Of a stretch of 64,000 bases of DNA, positions 1-9,196 are shown piece after piece. The stretch's first letter is position 1, and every line of letters begins with the position of its first letter. Under the pieces are notes generated by a model. The model had not been told where the DNA came from, made no database searches, and was given only the letters and a program-made list of their open reading frames with translations. The DNA is from Mariniphaga sp963747515 (lineage in GTDB: Bacteria; Bacteroidota; Bacteroidia; Bacteroidales; Prolixibacteraceae). The stretch is taken from assembly GCA_963747515.1 (NCBI GenBank), contig CAVVFN010000008.1, positions 434,001 through 498,000 of the forward strand. Direction: 5' to 3'. The position numbers and the translations under genes were made by a program.

Positions 1-75
1 TTGGTGGGACGCATTCAGAAAAAAACCGGAAAAACCCGTGAAGAAGTAGTCAGGGAGCTGAATTCAATGAAATGA
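1..75 (+). CDS. CsbD-family stress protein, C-terminal end only
   Basis: The frame is open from base 1 and ends at TGA 73-75, giving 24 visible residues that include the stretch GRIQKKTGKTREE. That Gly-Arg-x-x-x-Lys-Thr-Gly-Lys ending is typical of short CsbD-like general-stress proteins in Bacteroidota, which are about 60 residues long. The start lies before the window. The stop overlaps the start of the next gene (ATGA), so the two are translationally coupled. CsbD proteins are soluble and of unknown biochemical role. The call rests on recognising the tail only. Confidence 0.6.
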   Translation: MVGRIQKKTGKTREEVVRELNSMK

Positions 76-221
76 GAACCCTTCTATACATTATAGCAGT
101 TATTCTTATAATTGGCTGGATTCTTGGATTTTTCATCTTTTCTTTTGGTAACCTGATTCATATATTACTCGTTTTTGCAGTTATATCAATTCTGCTAACG
201 TTAATCAGGGGAAGATACTGA
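72..221 (+). CDS. Small membrane protein, lmo0937 family (49 aa)
   Basis: ATG at 72 overlaps the stop of the CsbD-like gene. The 49-residue product is almost wholly hydrophobic: one membrane segment at about residues 3-23 and a second at about 27-44, ending in a short basic tail (RGRY). Length, the MRTLLYIIAV start and the LIHILLV motif match the lmo0937-type family of tiny membrane proteins, which often sit beside CsbD genes in stress clusters. Its function is not known. A hairpin terminator follows 30 bases downstream, so this pair ends a transcription unit. Confidence 0.75.
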   Translation: MRTLLYIIAVILIIGWILGFFIFSFGNLIHILLVFAVISILLTLIRGRY

Positions 222-249
222 AAATGATATTCCAATTTCCGATGCATCG

Positions 250-285
250 AAACCGGCTTTAGATAAAAGCTGGTTTTTTATTTTA
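250..285 (+). terminator. Rho-independent terminator after the CsbD/lmo0937 pair
   Basis: A 10-bp stem (AACCGGCTTT with AAAGCTGGTT, one G-T wobble) with a short AGATA loop is followed by a T-rich run, TTTTTTATTTTATTT. The orientation fits the rightward small genes just before it. Confidence 0.75.
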
Positions 286-305
286 TTTAATCAGCAGAAA
301 AAAAA

Positions 306-1226
306 TCATTCAACAGCATGAATTTCAAATGTACCGGCATAACTGCGGGGTAAGTTATTGTGACCATAATACAGGGAAAACTGATGTGTCAGTTCCACTC
401 CGAAATAAAATATTAATGCCACAAGATAGACAAACACAAGAATTACCACAATTGAGCCGGCAGTACCATATACTATCCCCATCTGGGATCTGCTGAGAAT
501 GATGCCAATTACCAGGCGCCCAATAGCAAATAGAACAGAGGTCCAACCAGCACCAAACCAGGCGGCACTCCAATTCACGTGTACATCGGGTAAATAACGG
601 TAAATAAACCCTGTAACTACAGCCACAATTCCAAGTGAAAAGATAAGATTTAGGGTTTGTGCTAGGATTACAAATTGGTCACTGAAACGGGTTGTCAAAA
701 AGTCTTTCAAAATTCCAATGGAAGCATCGAGCAATATAGATACCAGTAAAAGTAAGCCCAACCCAAAAATAACAGCAAATGAAAAGGCCCTGGTTCTTAG
801 CAAATTAAATATACTTTGTTTAAGGCTGGATTTAACCTTAATTCTCCATATGAAATTTATGGAATTCTGCAGCTCACTAAACAAGGCAGTAGCTGATACC
901 AGGAAAATAACTGCACCTACTATTGTTCCCAGGGTACTGTTTTCAACTATACTGTAGTTACCAATTGCTTCCCGCAATAAAGTAGCACTGTCACTTCCCA
1001 ATATTTTTTCCAGTTCTTCAAACAATTTTTCACGAACAGCGGAATTACCGGTAATAAATCCAAAAACAGATATTATAATTATGATTATTGGAACGGTGGA
1101 AAAAATGGCAAAATAGGCAGTAGTTCCTGCCAATTGGACCGGACGGTTGGAACCAAAACTTGAAAATGAGTATTTAAAAATTTTCAGAAAATCAATTAAA
1201 ATTTTTTTTGCTTTACTTTTTTTCAT
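306..1226 (-). CDS. YihY/BrkB family inner-membrane protein
   Basis: 306 residues with about six membrane segments: near 40-62, 98-120, 147-170, 190-210, 222-245 and 255-280. The N-terminal GTTAYFAIFSTVPIIII stretch and the later GAGWTSVLFAIGRL and YGTAGSIVVILVFVYL stretches are typical of the YihY/virulence factor BrkB family, once mis-called RNase BN. The length is normal for the family. The transport substrate is unknown. The gene stands alone and points away from tamA; the 296-bp gap between them must hold both promoters. A TAtgTTTG box at 1324-1331 on this strand is a possible -7 element, but no convincing -33 partner was found. Confidence 0.85.
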   Translation of the reverse strand: MKKSKAKKILIDFLKIFKYSFSSFGSNRPVQLAGTTAYFAIFSTVPIIIIIISVFGFITGNSAVREKLFEELEKILGSDSATLLREAIGNYSIVENSTLGTIVGAVIFLVSATALFSELQNSINFIWRIKVKSSLKQSIFNLLRTRAFSFAVIFGLGLLLLVSILLDASIGILKDFLTTRFSDQFVILAQTLNLIFSLGIVAVVTGFIYRYLPDVHVNWSAAWFGAGWTSVLFAIGRLVIGIILSRSQMGIVYGTAGSIVVILVFVYLVALIFYFGVELTHQFSLYYGHNNLPRSYAGTFEIHAVE

Positions 1227-1522
1227 CCGTTATCTGAGATTTATCTTTTATTCATAGTGATCCGAAAGAATTATGCCACTATTCATAAAGACATCCAATA
1301 TTGCAATTTTGTTCGAAATACAACAAACATATGAAAGGCGTTCCCCAATGTATGTGGAATAATGTAGAATTTTCACCCCGACACCAGACAGGAACAAATT
1401 AATTGGTGAACCATGCAAAAACTATTTACGTTTACTATATATAAGCTTCAGCTTTCAGAAAAAAAGAAAAATTAAAATGGTTTAAAATATGTACATTCCG
1501 CTTCGGATGAATTCTTTAATTT

Positions 1523-3358
1523 ATGCATAACCTGTTAGGCAATTTCTTTTTAATTTTAATTATTCTGAGTTTGACCTGTTCACGGGCACATTCTCAGGAA
1601 AATTACGAAGTGCGGCAGGTTAAATTCCGCGGCAACAAAACCCTGGAAGATGATTTTTTACTTGAAAACCTGGCATTGAAGGAGGTTTCGTGGCTGGAAA
1701 AAGTAATACTTAACAAGGAACCGTTCCTGTACAATAAAGAATTTATTGATCTGGATTTGGAACGGCTGGTAAGGACTTACCAGAGCGAAGGATTTCTGAA
1801 GGTAAAAGCCAGTATTAAACCCATTCAGGTAAACGATAAAAAAAAGAAATTAAACCTTCTAATAGAAATAGAAGAGGGAGAACCGGTTAAAGTTGACAGC
1901 ATTCAGGTTGATTATCCGGAAGAACCGGGAGAAGTCAATCTGGATTCCGTTTACAGAAGGATGAACCGAAAACCGCTGCTGGAAAATGGGGAACGCTTTC
2001 GTGATGAAGCATTGACACAAGACAGGCAACTGCTTGAAGATGCATTCCGGACCCTGGGTTACGCCTATGCCACATCAAATTACAATCTTGATCTGGAACC
2101 TTCGGAGCTGACTACAGACATCCGTTATTCAGTTAATGCCGGTCCTTATTCACGTTTTGGCGAAACGAACATAACGGGAAATGAACATGTATCTGAGAAT
2201 TTCATTAGAAGGCAGTTGCAATACACAAAGGATTCAGTGTACAATCAATATCTTTTAACGAAAACACGGCAGGCATTGTACCAGTTGCAACTGTTTTCAG
2301 TAGTTTCGGTGCTGCCTCAAAAAGAAGCCGAAACCCAAAAAACCCCTATTCCTGTTAAAATTTATGTAGAAGAAGCACCACGCATAAGTACCCGTTTTGG
2401 TGCAGGATACGGTACAGAAGAAAAATTCAGGACATTTCTTGATTTTACCTACAGGGGATTCCTTGGCGGTGCAAGGAGAATCAATTTACGGCTTAAACAT
2501 TCAGCTCTGGAGCCATACTCTGCGCGATTAAGATGGATTCAGCCCCAATTCATCGGAATGAAAACTTCTATTGCAGTTGAACCCTTTATCCAGAGAAATT
2601 CGGAGCCCGGATATGATGTCAGAAAGTTTGGAGTCAGAATACCTTTTAATTATATTTTCAACCGGTGGTTCGACAGCAATCTCTCTTATTACCTTGAGGA
2701 TACCGAACAGCGGGTTGAACCAGGAGATGAGGAATTATCAGACTATGAAGACGATAAATTTCCATACAAAAAATCGGGGTTCATACTCATAAACCGGCTA
2801 GATAATTCTACCCCTGAATTCTCACCCGACAGAGGTATAAATTTCTCTACGGGTTTCCGTTACAACGGATATTTTTTAGGAGGAAATTTCAACTATACCC
2901 AGCTTTGGGGGGATTTAAGAACTTATCAAAAATTGGGAGATGTTGTTTTTGCTTTTCGGGTAATGGCTGGTGGAATTCATTCTTCCGATTCAAGCCAGTT
3001 TATTCCTGTGGAAGACCGTTTTTATTCAGGAGGAAGTTACTCCATCAGGGGATGGCAGCGGGCCCAGTTGGGGCCAAAAAGAGAAAGTGGCACTCCTCTT
3101 GGAGGGAAGAGTATATTTGAGAGCAACATTGAAGCACGGTATCCTTTATTCTGGAGAATTAGCATAGTTGCATTTTTTGAAGGAGGAAACGTGTGGGAGG
3201 AGTCATATCATTTCAGACTGGGTGATCTTTCATACGCTGCCGGTACCGGGCTGAGAGTAGAAACACCTGTTGGCCCGGTGCGGTTTGATGCAGGATTTCC
3301 TGTGTGGAATAAAAAAACAAGTCCTGAGTTTTTTATTAGTGTAGGACAAGCATTTTAA
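1523..3358 (+). CDS. tamA: TamA-like Omp85 family outer-membrane protein
   Basis: 611 residues: a signal peptide (about 1-24, ending near SRAHSQ), then POTRA-type domains over about 25-285 with the recurring pattern of a GN-x-T turn (VKFRGNKTLEDD, GETNITGNEHVS), then a C-terminal beta-barrel. The conserved barrel motif [VI]RG appears as SIRGW near residue 507, and the chain ends in a short aromatic strand (SVGQAF). These are features of the Omp85/BamA superfamily. The immediate neighbour, three bases downstream, encodes a TamB protein, so this is best read as the outer-membrane half of the translocation and assembly module. It is slightly longer than E. coli TamA (577 aa). BamA is less likely because of length and context. 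Confidence 0.85.
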   Translation: MHNLLGNFFLILIILSLTCSRAHSQENYEVRQVKFRGNKTLEDDFLLENLALKEVSWLEKVILNKEPFLYNKEFIDLDLERLVRTYQSEGFLKVKASIKPIQVNDKKKKLNLLIEIEEGEPVKVDSIQVDYPEEPGEVNLDSVYRRMNRKPLLENGERFRDEALTQDRQLLEDAFRTLGYAYATSNYNLDLEPSELTTDIRYSVNAGPYSRFGETNITGNEHVSENFIRRQLQYTKDSVYNQYLLTKTRQALYQLQLFSVVSVLPQKEAETQKTPIPVKIYVEEAPRISTRFGAGYGTEEKFRTFLDFTYRGFLGGARRINLRLKHSALEPYSARLRWIQPQFIGMKTSIAVEPFIQRNSEPGYDVRKFGVRIPFNYIFNRWFDSNLSYYLEDTEQRVEPGDEELSDYEDDKFPYKKSGFILINRLDNSTPEFSPDRGINFSTGFRYNGYFLGGNFNYTQLWGDLRTYQKLGDVVFAFRVMAGGIHSSDSSQFIPVEDRFYSGGSYSIRGWQRAQLGPKRESGTPLGGKSIFESNIEARYPLFWRISIVAFFEGGNVWEESYHFRLGDLSYAAGTGLRVETPVGPVRFDAGFPVWNKKTSPEFFISVGQAF

Positions 3359-3361
3359 AAT

Positions 3362-6300
3362 ATGAAAAAAGTAGTAAAATATGGATTACGATATCTTGGA
3401 GGCTTAGTTCTGGTCGTCCTTCTTGTTGTGTTGCTTATTTCTCTGCTTATACAGGTGCAACCTGTAAAAAATAAAATAGCCGATATTGCTGAAAAGCAGG
3501 CTTCGGGATTCATCAACGGAGAATTGTCGATTGGCAAAATTGAGGGTAACTTCTTTACGGATCTTATGCTCTCCGATGTGTTGCTTACCTTCGATAACGA
3601 CACCCTTGCATTTGTTTCGGAACTGAACCTGCATTATAACCTGTTGTCCCTTTTTGAAGGGACAATAGATGTATATTCTGCTACCCTTGATAAACCTTAT
3701 CTTTATCTTGAACAGGTAAATGACTCTACCTGGAATATACAACAACTTTTAAAATCCGGTGATGAAAAAGCAGATACCACTAAATCGGGAAGTATAAACT
3801 TTAATCTCGCCGAATTCAACCTCACCGAGGGACATATTCAGATTCAATCACCCGACACCGTCATTCCTGATCATATCCGAAACCTGAATACGAAGCTTTC
3901 ACTTTACTTGTCGGAAAAAAAGCAGTCGGTTGAAATTGAAAATTTTGAACTGGTAACAGAAAATCCTGATTTGCGCCTCAGTAGGTTAGCCTTGAATTTT
4001 TCCAAAAATGAAGAACAGGCGGAACTTTCCGATTTTATTTTGAGAACAGCTCAGAACAGGATAGAAGGAAAGGCATCCTTTCAGGCTAAACCGGTTAAGA
4101 AAGGCAGCGCTCATTTTAAAACAGATGAAATGAATCTGAATGAATTTGGTTACTTCTTGCAAGGAATGACTATTCCTGCAAATCCAGTTATAACCATAGA
4201 TGGTCAGTTAGTGAAAGATTCAGTGAATGTTGCCCTAAAAATGGCCGATAACAATCAGTCAATAGAGGCCGATATTTCATCAGAGAATCTTATGGATTTT
4301 CTGTTTGGGGATACAACGGCAATTCTTAGCTATAACGTTGAGACAGATTTCAGCAATGTTGATCCCGGCTACTGGACAGGCAATCCGGAATTGGATTATT
4401 TATTAAACGGGTATTTGAATGCTGAAGGTCGCGGTACAGAACCTGCAACTGCAGTAGTAGAAGTTGAAGCCAGATTGAATGAAAGCACTATAGAAGGACA
4501 ACAAATTAATAATGTTTCGGCCAATATTGCACTTGAAAAAGGTAATCTGAGTGGTGTGGTTCAGGGGAATGGAGGATTTGGGAAATTTTATCTGGCTCCT
4601 CAAATAAATGATCTTATTGATAATCCTTCCTATAACCTTACTTTAACTGCAGAAAAACTAAATCTGGCTGTACTTACCGGTATCGATTCCCTGAAATCGA
4701 ATTTAAACCTTGAAGCAAGAATATCAGGAACATCCTTTGAACCTGAAAGATTAACAGCAGAAGTCAACCTGCTTTTGTACGATTCCCGGGTTCAGCAACT
4801 AATGCTGGATACCCTTCTTGCAGATTTTCAATATGCAAATGAAAACGTACGAATTGATTCGTTCTGGCTAAAGACTCCGTCTATAATTGCAGAGGCAGCC
4901 GGAAATTACAGCATGAATTCACGTTCCGATATCCAGCTTTCAGTTAATTTTGAAGGACTGGAAGAATTGGAAAAATTTATACCTGTATCTGATTTAAGTA
5001 CAAGCGGGTACCTGCAAGCACACGTTTCGGGAATGCCTGAATCTCTTGAATTTGATGGGATTATGAATTTGGATACCACCCGGTACGATACCTTGATGGT
5101 TGAAAGTCTCCGATTGCGTGCTCATGGAGAAATTGAAGGTTCAGATACCCTTTTTAATGCTGCTGTTAATGCCTACAATCTGGATTTAGGTGAATTTATG
5201 CTGGATTCAGTATCTGCAAAAATTGATGGTTCACCTGATTCAATCTTTTTGCAGACACAGCTTAAAAATCAGGATTTAAATACGACACTTCATGCTGGTA
5301 TAGTTCCTGAAGAGAAATTAAAAATAACCATACCACAGTGGGCTATTACTTATAAAAACCAGGATTGGTTTTTACAACAACCGCCAGCTTATATAGAACT
5401 TGATTCTGTAAATTATTTTATCGATAATTTCAGACTTGCATCGGGAGAAACCGACAGCGTTCAGTTCATTTCCATGCAGGGACAGGTAAGCCTGAAGGGA
5501 AAAGAAGATTTCAGGCTTGAGATTGGCAACCTGCGGATAAGTCAACTTGCGGAGACATTAAATGTAGATTTCAACGGTTCCGGGACTGCAAATTTGAACC
5601 TTAATCTGTCGGGCACCTCAGCATCTCCCCTTCTGAATGGTAATTTCAATGTAAAAGATGCTGAAGTGAATAAATATAATTTTACTACTTTAAAAGGCAA
5701 TGTGAATTACAGTGGCAATACCCTGTCATTTGAATCGCTGGTAGTACCAAAGGACAGCGGCAGGTTTGAGATAAGTGCCCATCTGCCGCTTCAAGTCAAT
5801 CTTGATACCATGGGATTTAATTTTCCACGCGATGATTCCCTTTCAGCACAGGTATTAATTGAAGAATTTTCTCTTGATGTATTAAACAGCTTTAATGTCC
5901 CTGTGCAAACTACAGGATTTCTTGAAGGGGAAATAGATCTCGGCGGAACAGTAAATTCTCCCAATCCAGAAGGTAATGTAAGACTTAAAAATGCCTCGTT
6001 TGCCATGAGGGAATATGGGATTGATTACAGGGATGTGAGGTTAAACCTAAGTTTCCTGCGCGATCGCATAGAACTTGACACCTTCCGTATTCAAACAAGC
6101 GACGGGAATGTAACAGGAACAGGCCTGGTTAATTTTGGATCGGATTTTTACAAGGGAGACATTACCGATACAAAAATTAGGCTCAATTTCAATGGATTCA
6201 ATCCTGTAAACCACCCGCAGTTTAATATGGAAGTGGATGGAAATGCTGAGCTAAGAGGAGAAGGAGAAAATGTAGTATTTGGAGGTGATTTAAAAATACC

Positions 6301-7240
6301 TCAGGCTGAAATATACCTGCCGGCAATATTTCGGCTGATGGGACAAATGCAAACAAAAGAAATACCAAAACCTATTCTTGTTCAGGAACTTGAGAACATG
6401 TCGGTTTCTCTTGACTCCATTGATATTATGACATTTGAGGAAGAAAAACCCGATAGTGTAAGTTTTGATTATTTTGATCAACTGAAAGGAGAATTAAGGT
6501 TACGTATTCCACGCAACACGTGGATCAAAAACGATGACATGCGTATTGAGATTTCCGGAGAACTGGAGGTAATAAAAAACGCCAGTTATTTTGAGCTTTT
6601 TGGTCAGGTAGAAGTGGTACGGGGACAGTATGAGCTGCTTGGCAGGGCCTTTATAATTGAAGCGGGCACTATAAATTTTGAGGGAGGGGAAAAGATGAAT
6701 TTAAAAATGGATATTAAAGCTTCCTATACATTCAGAAACCGTCAACAAGTGCAGCAGAAACTTACTGTAAACGTTACAGGCACTCCCGAGGAACCGGAAG
6801 TAAACTTTGAACTTGATGGAAATTCCATTAATGAAGGTGATGCATTGTCCTACATCCTGTTTGGGAAAAGCATGGATGAGTTAACAATGAATGAACAAAA
6901 TAACATGGAAAGTGCAGGGGCAGGTGATCTTGCTCAGCAGGCTGCCGCATCACTTGTTTCAGCACAACTTACCAATTTTCTTCAAAATAAACTGAACGTG
7001 GATTATATAGAAGTAAAAAGTGAAGGCGGTTTTGAAGAAGCTTCCGTTGTAGTGGGAAAATACATCACCAACAATTTGTTTGTCAGCTATGAACAGAGAT
7101 TTGGCCAGGTTGACGAACAAAATATGAAAAAATATGAAGTCAAACTGGAGTATGAATTGTTTCGTTTTTTATTTTTTGAGCTCAATAATTCAACTATTGA
7201 TAGCGGATTCGATATAATTTTCAAATTTGATGTATTGTAA
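3362..7240 (+). CDS. tamB: TamB-like translocation/assembly module protein
   Basis: 1292 residues. A basic start is followed by one membrane segment (about 12-30), then a very long beta-rich region with repeated short strands, as in AsmA/TamB lipid-bridge proteins. The last ~350 residues form the conserved TamB (DUF490) domain, with NVTGTPEEPEVNFELDG and a C-terminal amphipathic strand region ending FELNNSTIDSGFDIIFKFDVL-type. The family anchors in the inner membrane, spans the periplasm and works with TamA in outer-membrane protein insertion or lipid traffic. The gene starts three bases after the tamA stop, so the two are surely co-transcribed. The length is within the usual Bacteroidota range. 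Confidence 0.9.
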   Translation: MKKVVKYGLRYLGGLVLVVLLVVLLISLLIQVQPVKNKIADIAEKQASGFINGELSIGKIEGNFFTDLMLSDVLLTFDNDTLAFVSELNLHYNLLSLFEGTIDVYSATLDKPYLYLEQVNDSTWNIQQLLKSGDEKADTTKSGSINFNLAEFNLTEGHIQIQSPDTVIPDHIRNLNTKLSLYLSEKKQSVEIENFELVTENPDLRLSRLALNFSKNEEQAELSDFILRTAQNRIEGKASFQAKPVKKGSAHFKTDEMNLNEFGYFLQGMTIPANPVITIDGQLVKDSVNVALKMADNNQSIEADISSENLMDFLFGDTTAILSYNVETDFSNVDPGYWTGNPELDYLLNGYLNAEGRGTEPATAVVEVEARLNESTIEGQQINNVSANIALEKGNLSGVVQGNGGFGKFYLAPQINDLIDNPSYNLTLTAEKLNLAVLTGIDSLKSNLNLEARISGTSFEPERLTAEVNLLLYDSRVQQLMLDTLLADFQYANENVRIDSFWLKTPSIIAEAAGNYSMNSRSDIQLSVNFEGLEELEKFIPVSDLSTSGYLQAHVSGMPESLEFDGIMNLDTTRYDTLMVESLRLRAHGEIEGSDTLFNAAVNAYNLDLGEFMLDSVSAKIDGSPDSIFLQTQLKNQDLNTTLHAGIVPEEKLKITIPQWAITYKNQDWFLQQPPAYIELDSVNYFIDNFRLASGETDSVQFISMQGQVSLKGKEDFRLEIGNLRISQLAETLNVDFNGSGTANLNLNLSGTSASPLLNGNFNVKDAEVNKYNFTTLKGNVNYSGNTLSFESLVVPKDSGRFEISAHLPLQVNLDTMGFNFPRDDSLSAQVLIEEFSLDVLNSFNVPVQTTGFLEGEIDLGGTVNSPNPEGNVRLKNASFAMREYGIDYRDVRLNLSFLRDRIELDTFRIQTSDGNVTGTGLVNFGSDFYKGDITDTKIRLNFNGFNPVNHPQFNMEVDGNAELRGEGENVVFGGDLKIPQAEIYLPAIFRLMGQMQTKEIPKPILVQELENMSVSLDSIDIMTFEEEKPDSVSFDYFDQLKGELRLRIPRNTWIKNDDMRIEISGELEVIKNASYFELFGQVEVVRGQYELLGRAFIIEAGTINFEGGEKMNLKMDIKASYTFRNRQQVQQKLTVNVTGTPEEPEVNFELDGNSINEGDALSYILFGKSMDELTMNEQNNMESAGAGDLAQQAAASLVSAQLTNFLQNKLNVDYIEVKSEGGFEEASVVVGKYITNNLFVSYEQRFGQVDEQNMKKYEVKLEYELFRFLFFELNNSTIDSGFDIIFKFDVL

Positions 7241-7349
7241 TAATGTGAAAGGAGAGTTTTCATACCAGAAATCACTTTCATCCATGGCTTAAAAAATTAA
7301 AAAAATATGGAATTTTGGCGGTATTGTCATAACGGTTATTCACCACAGA

Positions 7350-7382
7350 TCAAAAAAGGGCTTTGTTTTCACAAAGCCCTTT
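7350..7382 (-). terminator. Terminator of the rrm-csp unit
   Basis: A perfect 12-bp stem (AAAGGGCTTTGT with ACAAAGCCCTTT) around a 4-base loop lies at 7355-7382. Read leftward it is followed by six T residues, which fits the cold-shock gene ending at 7402. Read rightward there is only a short T run, so it may also act weakly for tamB. Confidence 0.85.
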
Positions 7383-7401
7383 CTAGTCTACATTATAATC
7401 G

Positions 7402-7596
7402 TTAGATAACTTCCACATTAAAAGCTACCGGTCCACGGTCGCTTTCTTTAATTTCGAACTGCACTGCCTGGTCATTTTCAAGTCCAAACTGTGCATCTTT
7501 AATTCCGGTACGATGTACAAAAACATCTTTTCCATCCTGAGTATGAATGAATCCGAAGCCTTTTACGGCATCGTACCATTTAACTTTACCTTCCAT
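7402..7596 (-). CDS. Cold-shock domain protein (CspA family)
   Basis: 64 residues, starting at the ATG at 7594-7596 (MEGKVKWYDAVKGFGFI). It is a single cold-shock domain: RNP1 is KGFGFI at residues 12-17 and RNP2 is VFVH at 25-28, the aromatic nucleic-acid-binding strands. A longer in-frame reading upstream exists, but it runs into the glycine codons of the preceding RRM gene in another frame and has no family support. The gene lies 10 bases after the RRM gene and shares its promoter, giving a two-gene RNA-chaperone unit. It probably binds single-stranded RNA and melts structure at low temperature. Confidence 0.93.
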   Translation of the reverse strand: MEGKVKWYDAVKGFGFIHTQDGKDVFVHRTGIKDAQFGLENDQAVQFEIKESDRGPVAFNVEVI

Positions 7597-7606
7597 AAAA
7601 AGAATG

Positions 7607-7936
7607 TTAGTAACGACCGCCGCCGCCTCTGTTATAGCCGCCGCCACCGCCACCTCTGCGATTGCCACCACCGCCACCACCACGGGTGTCGTTAGATTTT
7701 GGACGTGATTCATTCACTTTAATGTTCCGCCCGCTAAGTTCAGCATTGTTAAGCTCTTCAATGGCTTTTTTAGCTTCCTGATCTTCGTCCATTTCAACGA
7801 AACCAAAACCTTTACTGCGTCCAGTTAATTTATCAGAAATGATTTTAACTGAAGCAACTTCGCCATACTCTTCGAAAATTTCTCTTAAATCTTCCTCAAC
7901 TACATTGTACGGAAGATTTCCAACATAAATGTTCAT
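7607..7936 (-). CDS. Glycine-rich RRM RNA-binding protein
   Basis: 109 residues. One RNA-recognition motif fills residues 1-80, with RNP2 as IYVGNL (3-8) and RNP1 as KGFGFVEM (42-49). The tail (about 85-109) is a Gly/Arg-rich low-complexity stretch (repeats of RGGGGGG type) ending GGGGRY. This architecture is the cyanobacterial/Bacteroidota Rbp type, like plant glycine-rich cold-inducible RNA-binding proteins. It is the first gene of a unit with the cold-shock gene downstream. A leader of about 240 nt precedes it. Binding to single-stranded RNA is family knowledge; cold induction is inferred from the context. Confidence 0.92.
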   Translation of the reverse strand: MNIYVGNLPYNVVEEDLREIFEEYGEVASVKIISDKLTGRSKGFGFVEMDEDQEAKKAIEELNNAELSGRNIKVNESRPKSNDTRGGGGGGNRRGGGGGGYNRGGGGRY

Positions 7937-8268
7937 CTGTAAAAAAAAATTAAATTAATAAAACAAGTATCGCTTAAGGATACGAAATAAATCCAGTCGT
8001 CATTTTAATCCGCATATAGATTGAAAACTAAAAGAAGACAAAATAATAGTGGAGAAATACTGGAAGGAGAATCGTGCCCGGCTGCAGAATACCTTAAAAA
8101 ATTTCAACAAAAAAAGACCAATTTGCTTATTACCAGACAATCGAAGTTTTAAAAAGTTCAAAATCATCTATTAATTCACTTTGCAAAGTTAAACTAAAAT
8201 TGTAATTCACAAACTTTTATAACATTATATTTTTTTATTTTCATAATCATCTCCCCTAAGGAGAATGT
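7937..8268 (-). promoter_or_regulatory. Promoter and long 5' leader of the rrm-csp unit
   Basis: This gene-free stretch carries a leftward promoter match: -33 TTTG at 8210-8213 and -7 TAacTTTG at 8184-8191, with an 18-nt spacer. That places the transcript start near 8178 and leaves a leader of about 240 nt before the RRM start. Long leaders are a known feature of cold-shock genes. No specific fold is claimed. The remaining bases up to the tcdA stop show nothing clear. Confidence 0.6.
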
Positions 8269-8988
8269 TTAAGAATCAAGAATACCATTAATTGCAATGC
8301 TTGCAATAAAACAACCAAATACAGCAGGCATATATGAAATGGTACCTACGGTAGATTTTTTATTTAAATTATCTTCCTGCCGCACTGCTTTTTCATCGAC
8401 TGTTTCTGAAGAAAAAACTACCTGTACCCCTTCGTCAATTCCCAGCCGCTTGAGCCGTTTGCGAATCATGCGGGCCAGTTTACAATTGAAAGAACGGGAT
8501 ATATCTGCTACCTGTACTTTTGTAGGATCCATTCTGCCTCCTGCTCCCATAGAACTAACAATTTGTAATTTGCGCTTTAAGCTGTGATGTATTAAAAACA
8601 CCTTCGGCGATAAAGTATCAATAGCATCCACTACATAATGGAAAGGTTGACTGTCGAGTAGTTTTTCAATTCGTTCATTCCGGATAAACTCATTTAATAT
8701 TGTCAAATTAATATCCGGGTTAATATCTCTAAAACGTTTTTCAAGAATATGTGCTTTTGGCATGCCCGATGTACTGATAAGAGCTGGTAACTGCCGGTTG
8801 CGGTTTGATACATCAACTACATCACCATCAACAATGGTCATATTACCTACCCCAGCGCGGCAGATCATTTCAGCTGCAATGGCACCAACACCTCCTAAAC
8901 CAACTACCAACACATTTGCACTTTTCAGCTTTTCAAGTTTTACAGAACCAATAAGCAGTTCCGTACGTTCAAGCCAATCCATATTCAC
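8269..8988 (-). CDS. tcdA: tRNA threonylcarbamoyladenosine dehydratase (ThiF/E1-like)
   Basis: 239 residues with an N-terminal Rossmann ATP-binding site, VLVVGLGGVGAIAAE (about 26-40), the acidic loop IVDGDVVDVSNRNRQ (about 53-67) and VVDAIDTLSPK (about 118-128). These mark the ThiF/MoeB/E1 fold. The SMGAGGRMDPTKVQV segment and the C-terminal GTISYMPAVFG are typical of TcdA (CsdL), which cyclises t6A37 in tRNA to ct6A using ATP. It is slightly shorter than E. coli TcdA. It is the last gene of the leftward run after tatD. A second Met two codons downstream could be the true start. Confidence 0.88.
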   Translation of the reverse strand: MNMDWLERTELLIGSVKLEKLKSANVLVVGLGGVGAIAAEMICRAGVGNMTIVDGDVVDVSNRNRQLPALISTSGMPKAHILEKRFRDINPDINLTILNEFIRNERIEKLLDSQPFHYVVDAIDTLSPKVFLIHHSLKRKLQIVSSMGAGGRMDPTKVQVADISRSFNCKLARMIRKRLKRLGIDEGVQVVFSSETVDEKAVRQEDNLNKKSTVGTISYMPAVFGCFIASIAINGILDS

Positions 8989-9033
8989 TCAATTTTATAA
9001 ATTCTTTAAATTTATTAATATCCGGTTATATTC

Positions 9034-9156
9034 TCAAATGCGGGGTTTCTGCCCCAGCAAGAAACAGTTGCCATTAACTTCCAGTCGTGGATTGGGAATG
9101 AATTTATCATCCTCAAATAACGAGGCGTTGGTCCCGAACATTTCCTTTTTTTTCAT
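9034..9156 (-). CDS. Possible 40-residue ORF of unknown function
   Basis: Between tatD and tcdA lies an ATG-initiated frame of 40 codons (MKKKEMFGTNASLF... ending GQKPRI). It fills most of a 208-bp gap and reads in the same direction as both neighbours. It has no membrane segment and no recognised motif. The product mixes acidic, aromatic and Asn/Pro residues in an ordinary way, so it could be a real short gene or the remains of a longer one. There is no RBS-like purine run except the A-rich context of the start. Confidence 0.3.
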   Translation of the reverse strand: MKKKEMFGTNASLFEDDKFIPNPRLEVNGNCFLLGQKPRI

Positions 9157-9196
9157 ATACACATTTTATATCGATCAGCCAACATTGTCGAATATT

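Noticed and set aside
1324..1331. TAtgTTTG as the promoter of the YihY gene
   Set aside because: No -33 TTTG at 18-21 nt, so kept only as a remark.
8225..8268. Hairpin TCTCC/GGAGA after tcdA
   Set aside because: Five base pairs only and an A-rich rather than T-rich tail in the needed direction.
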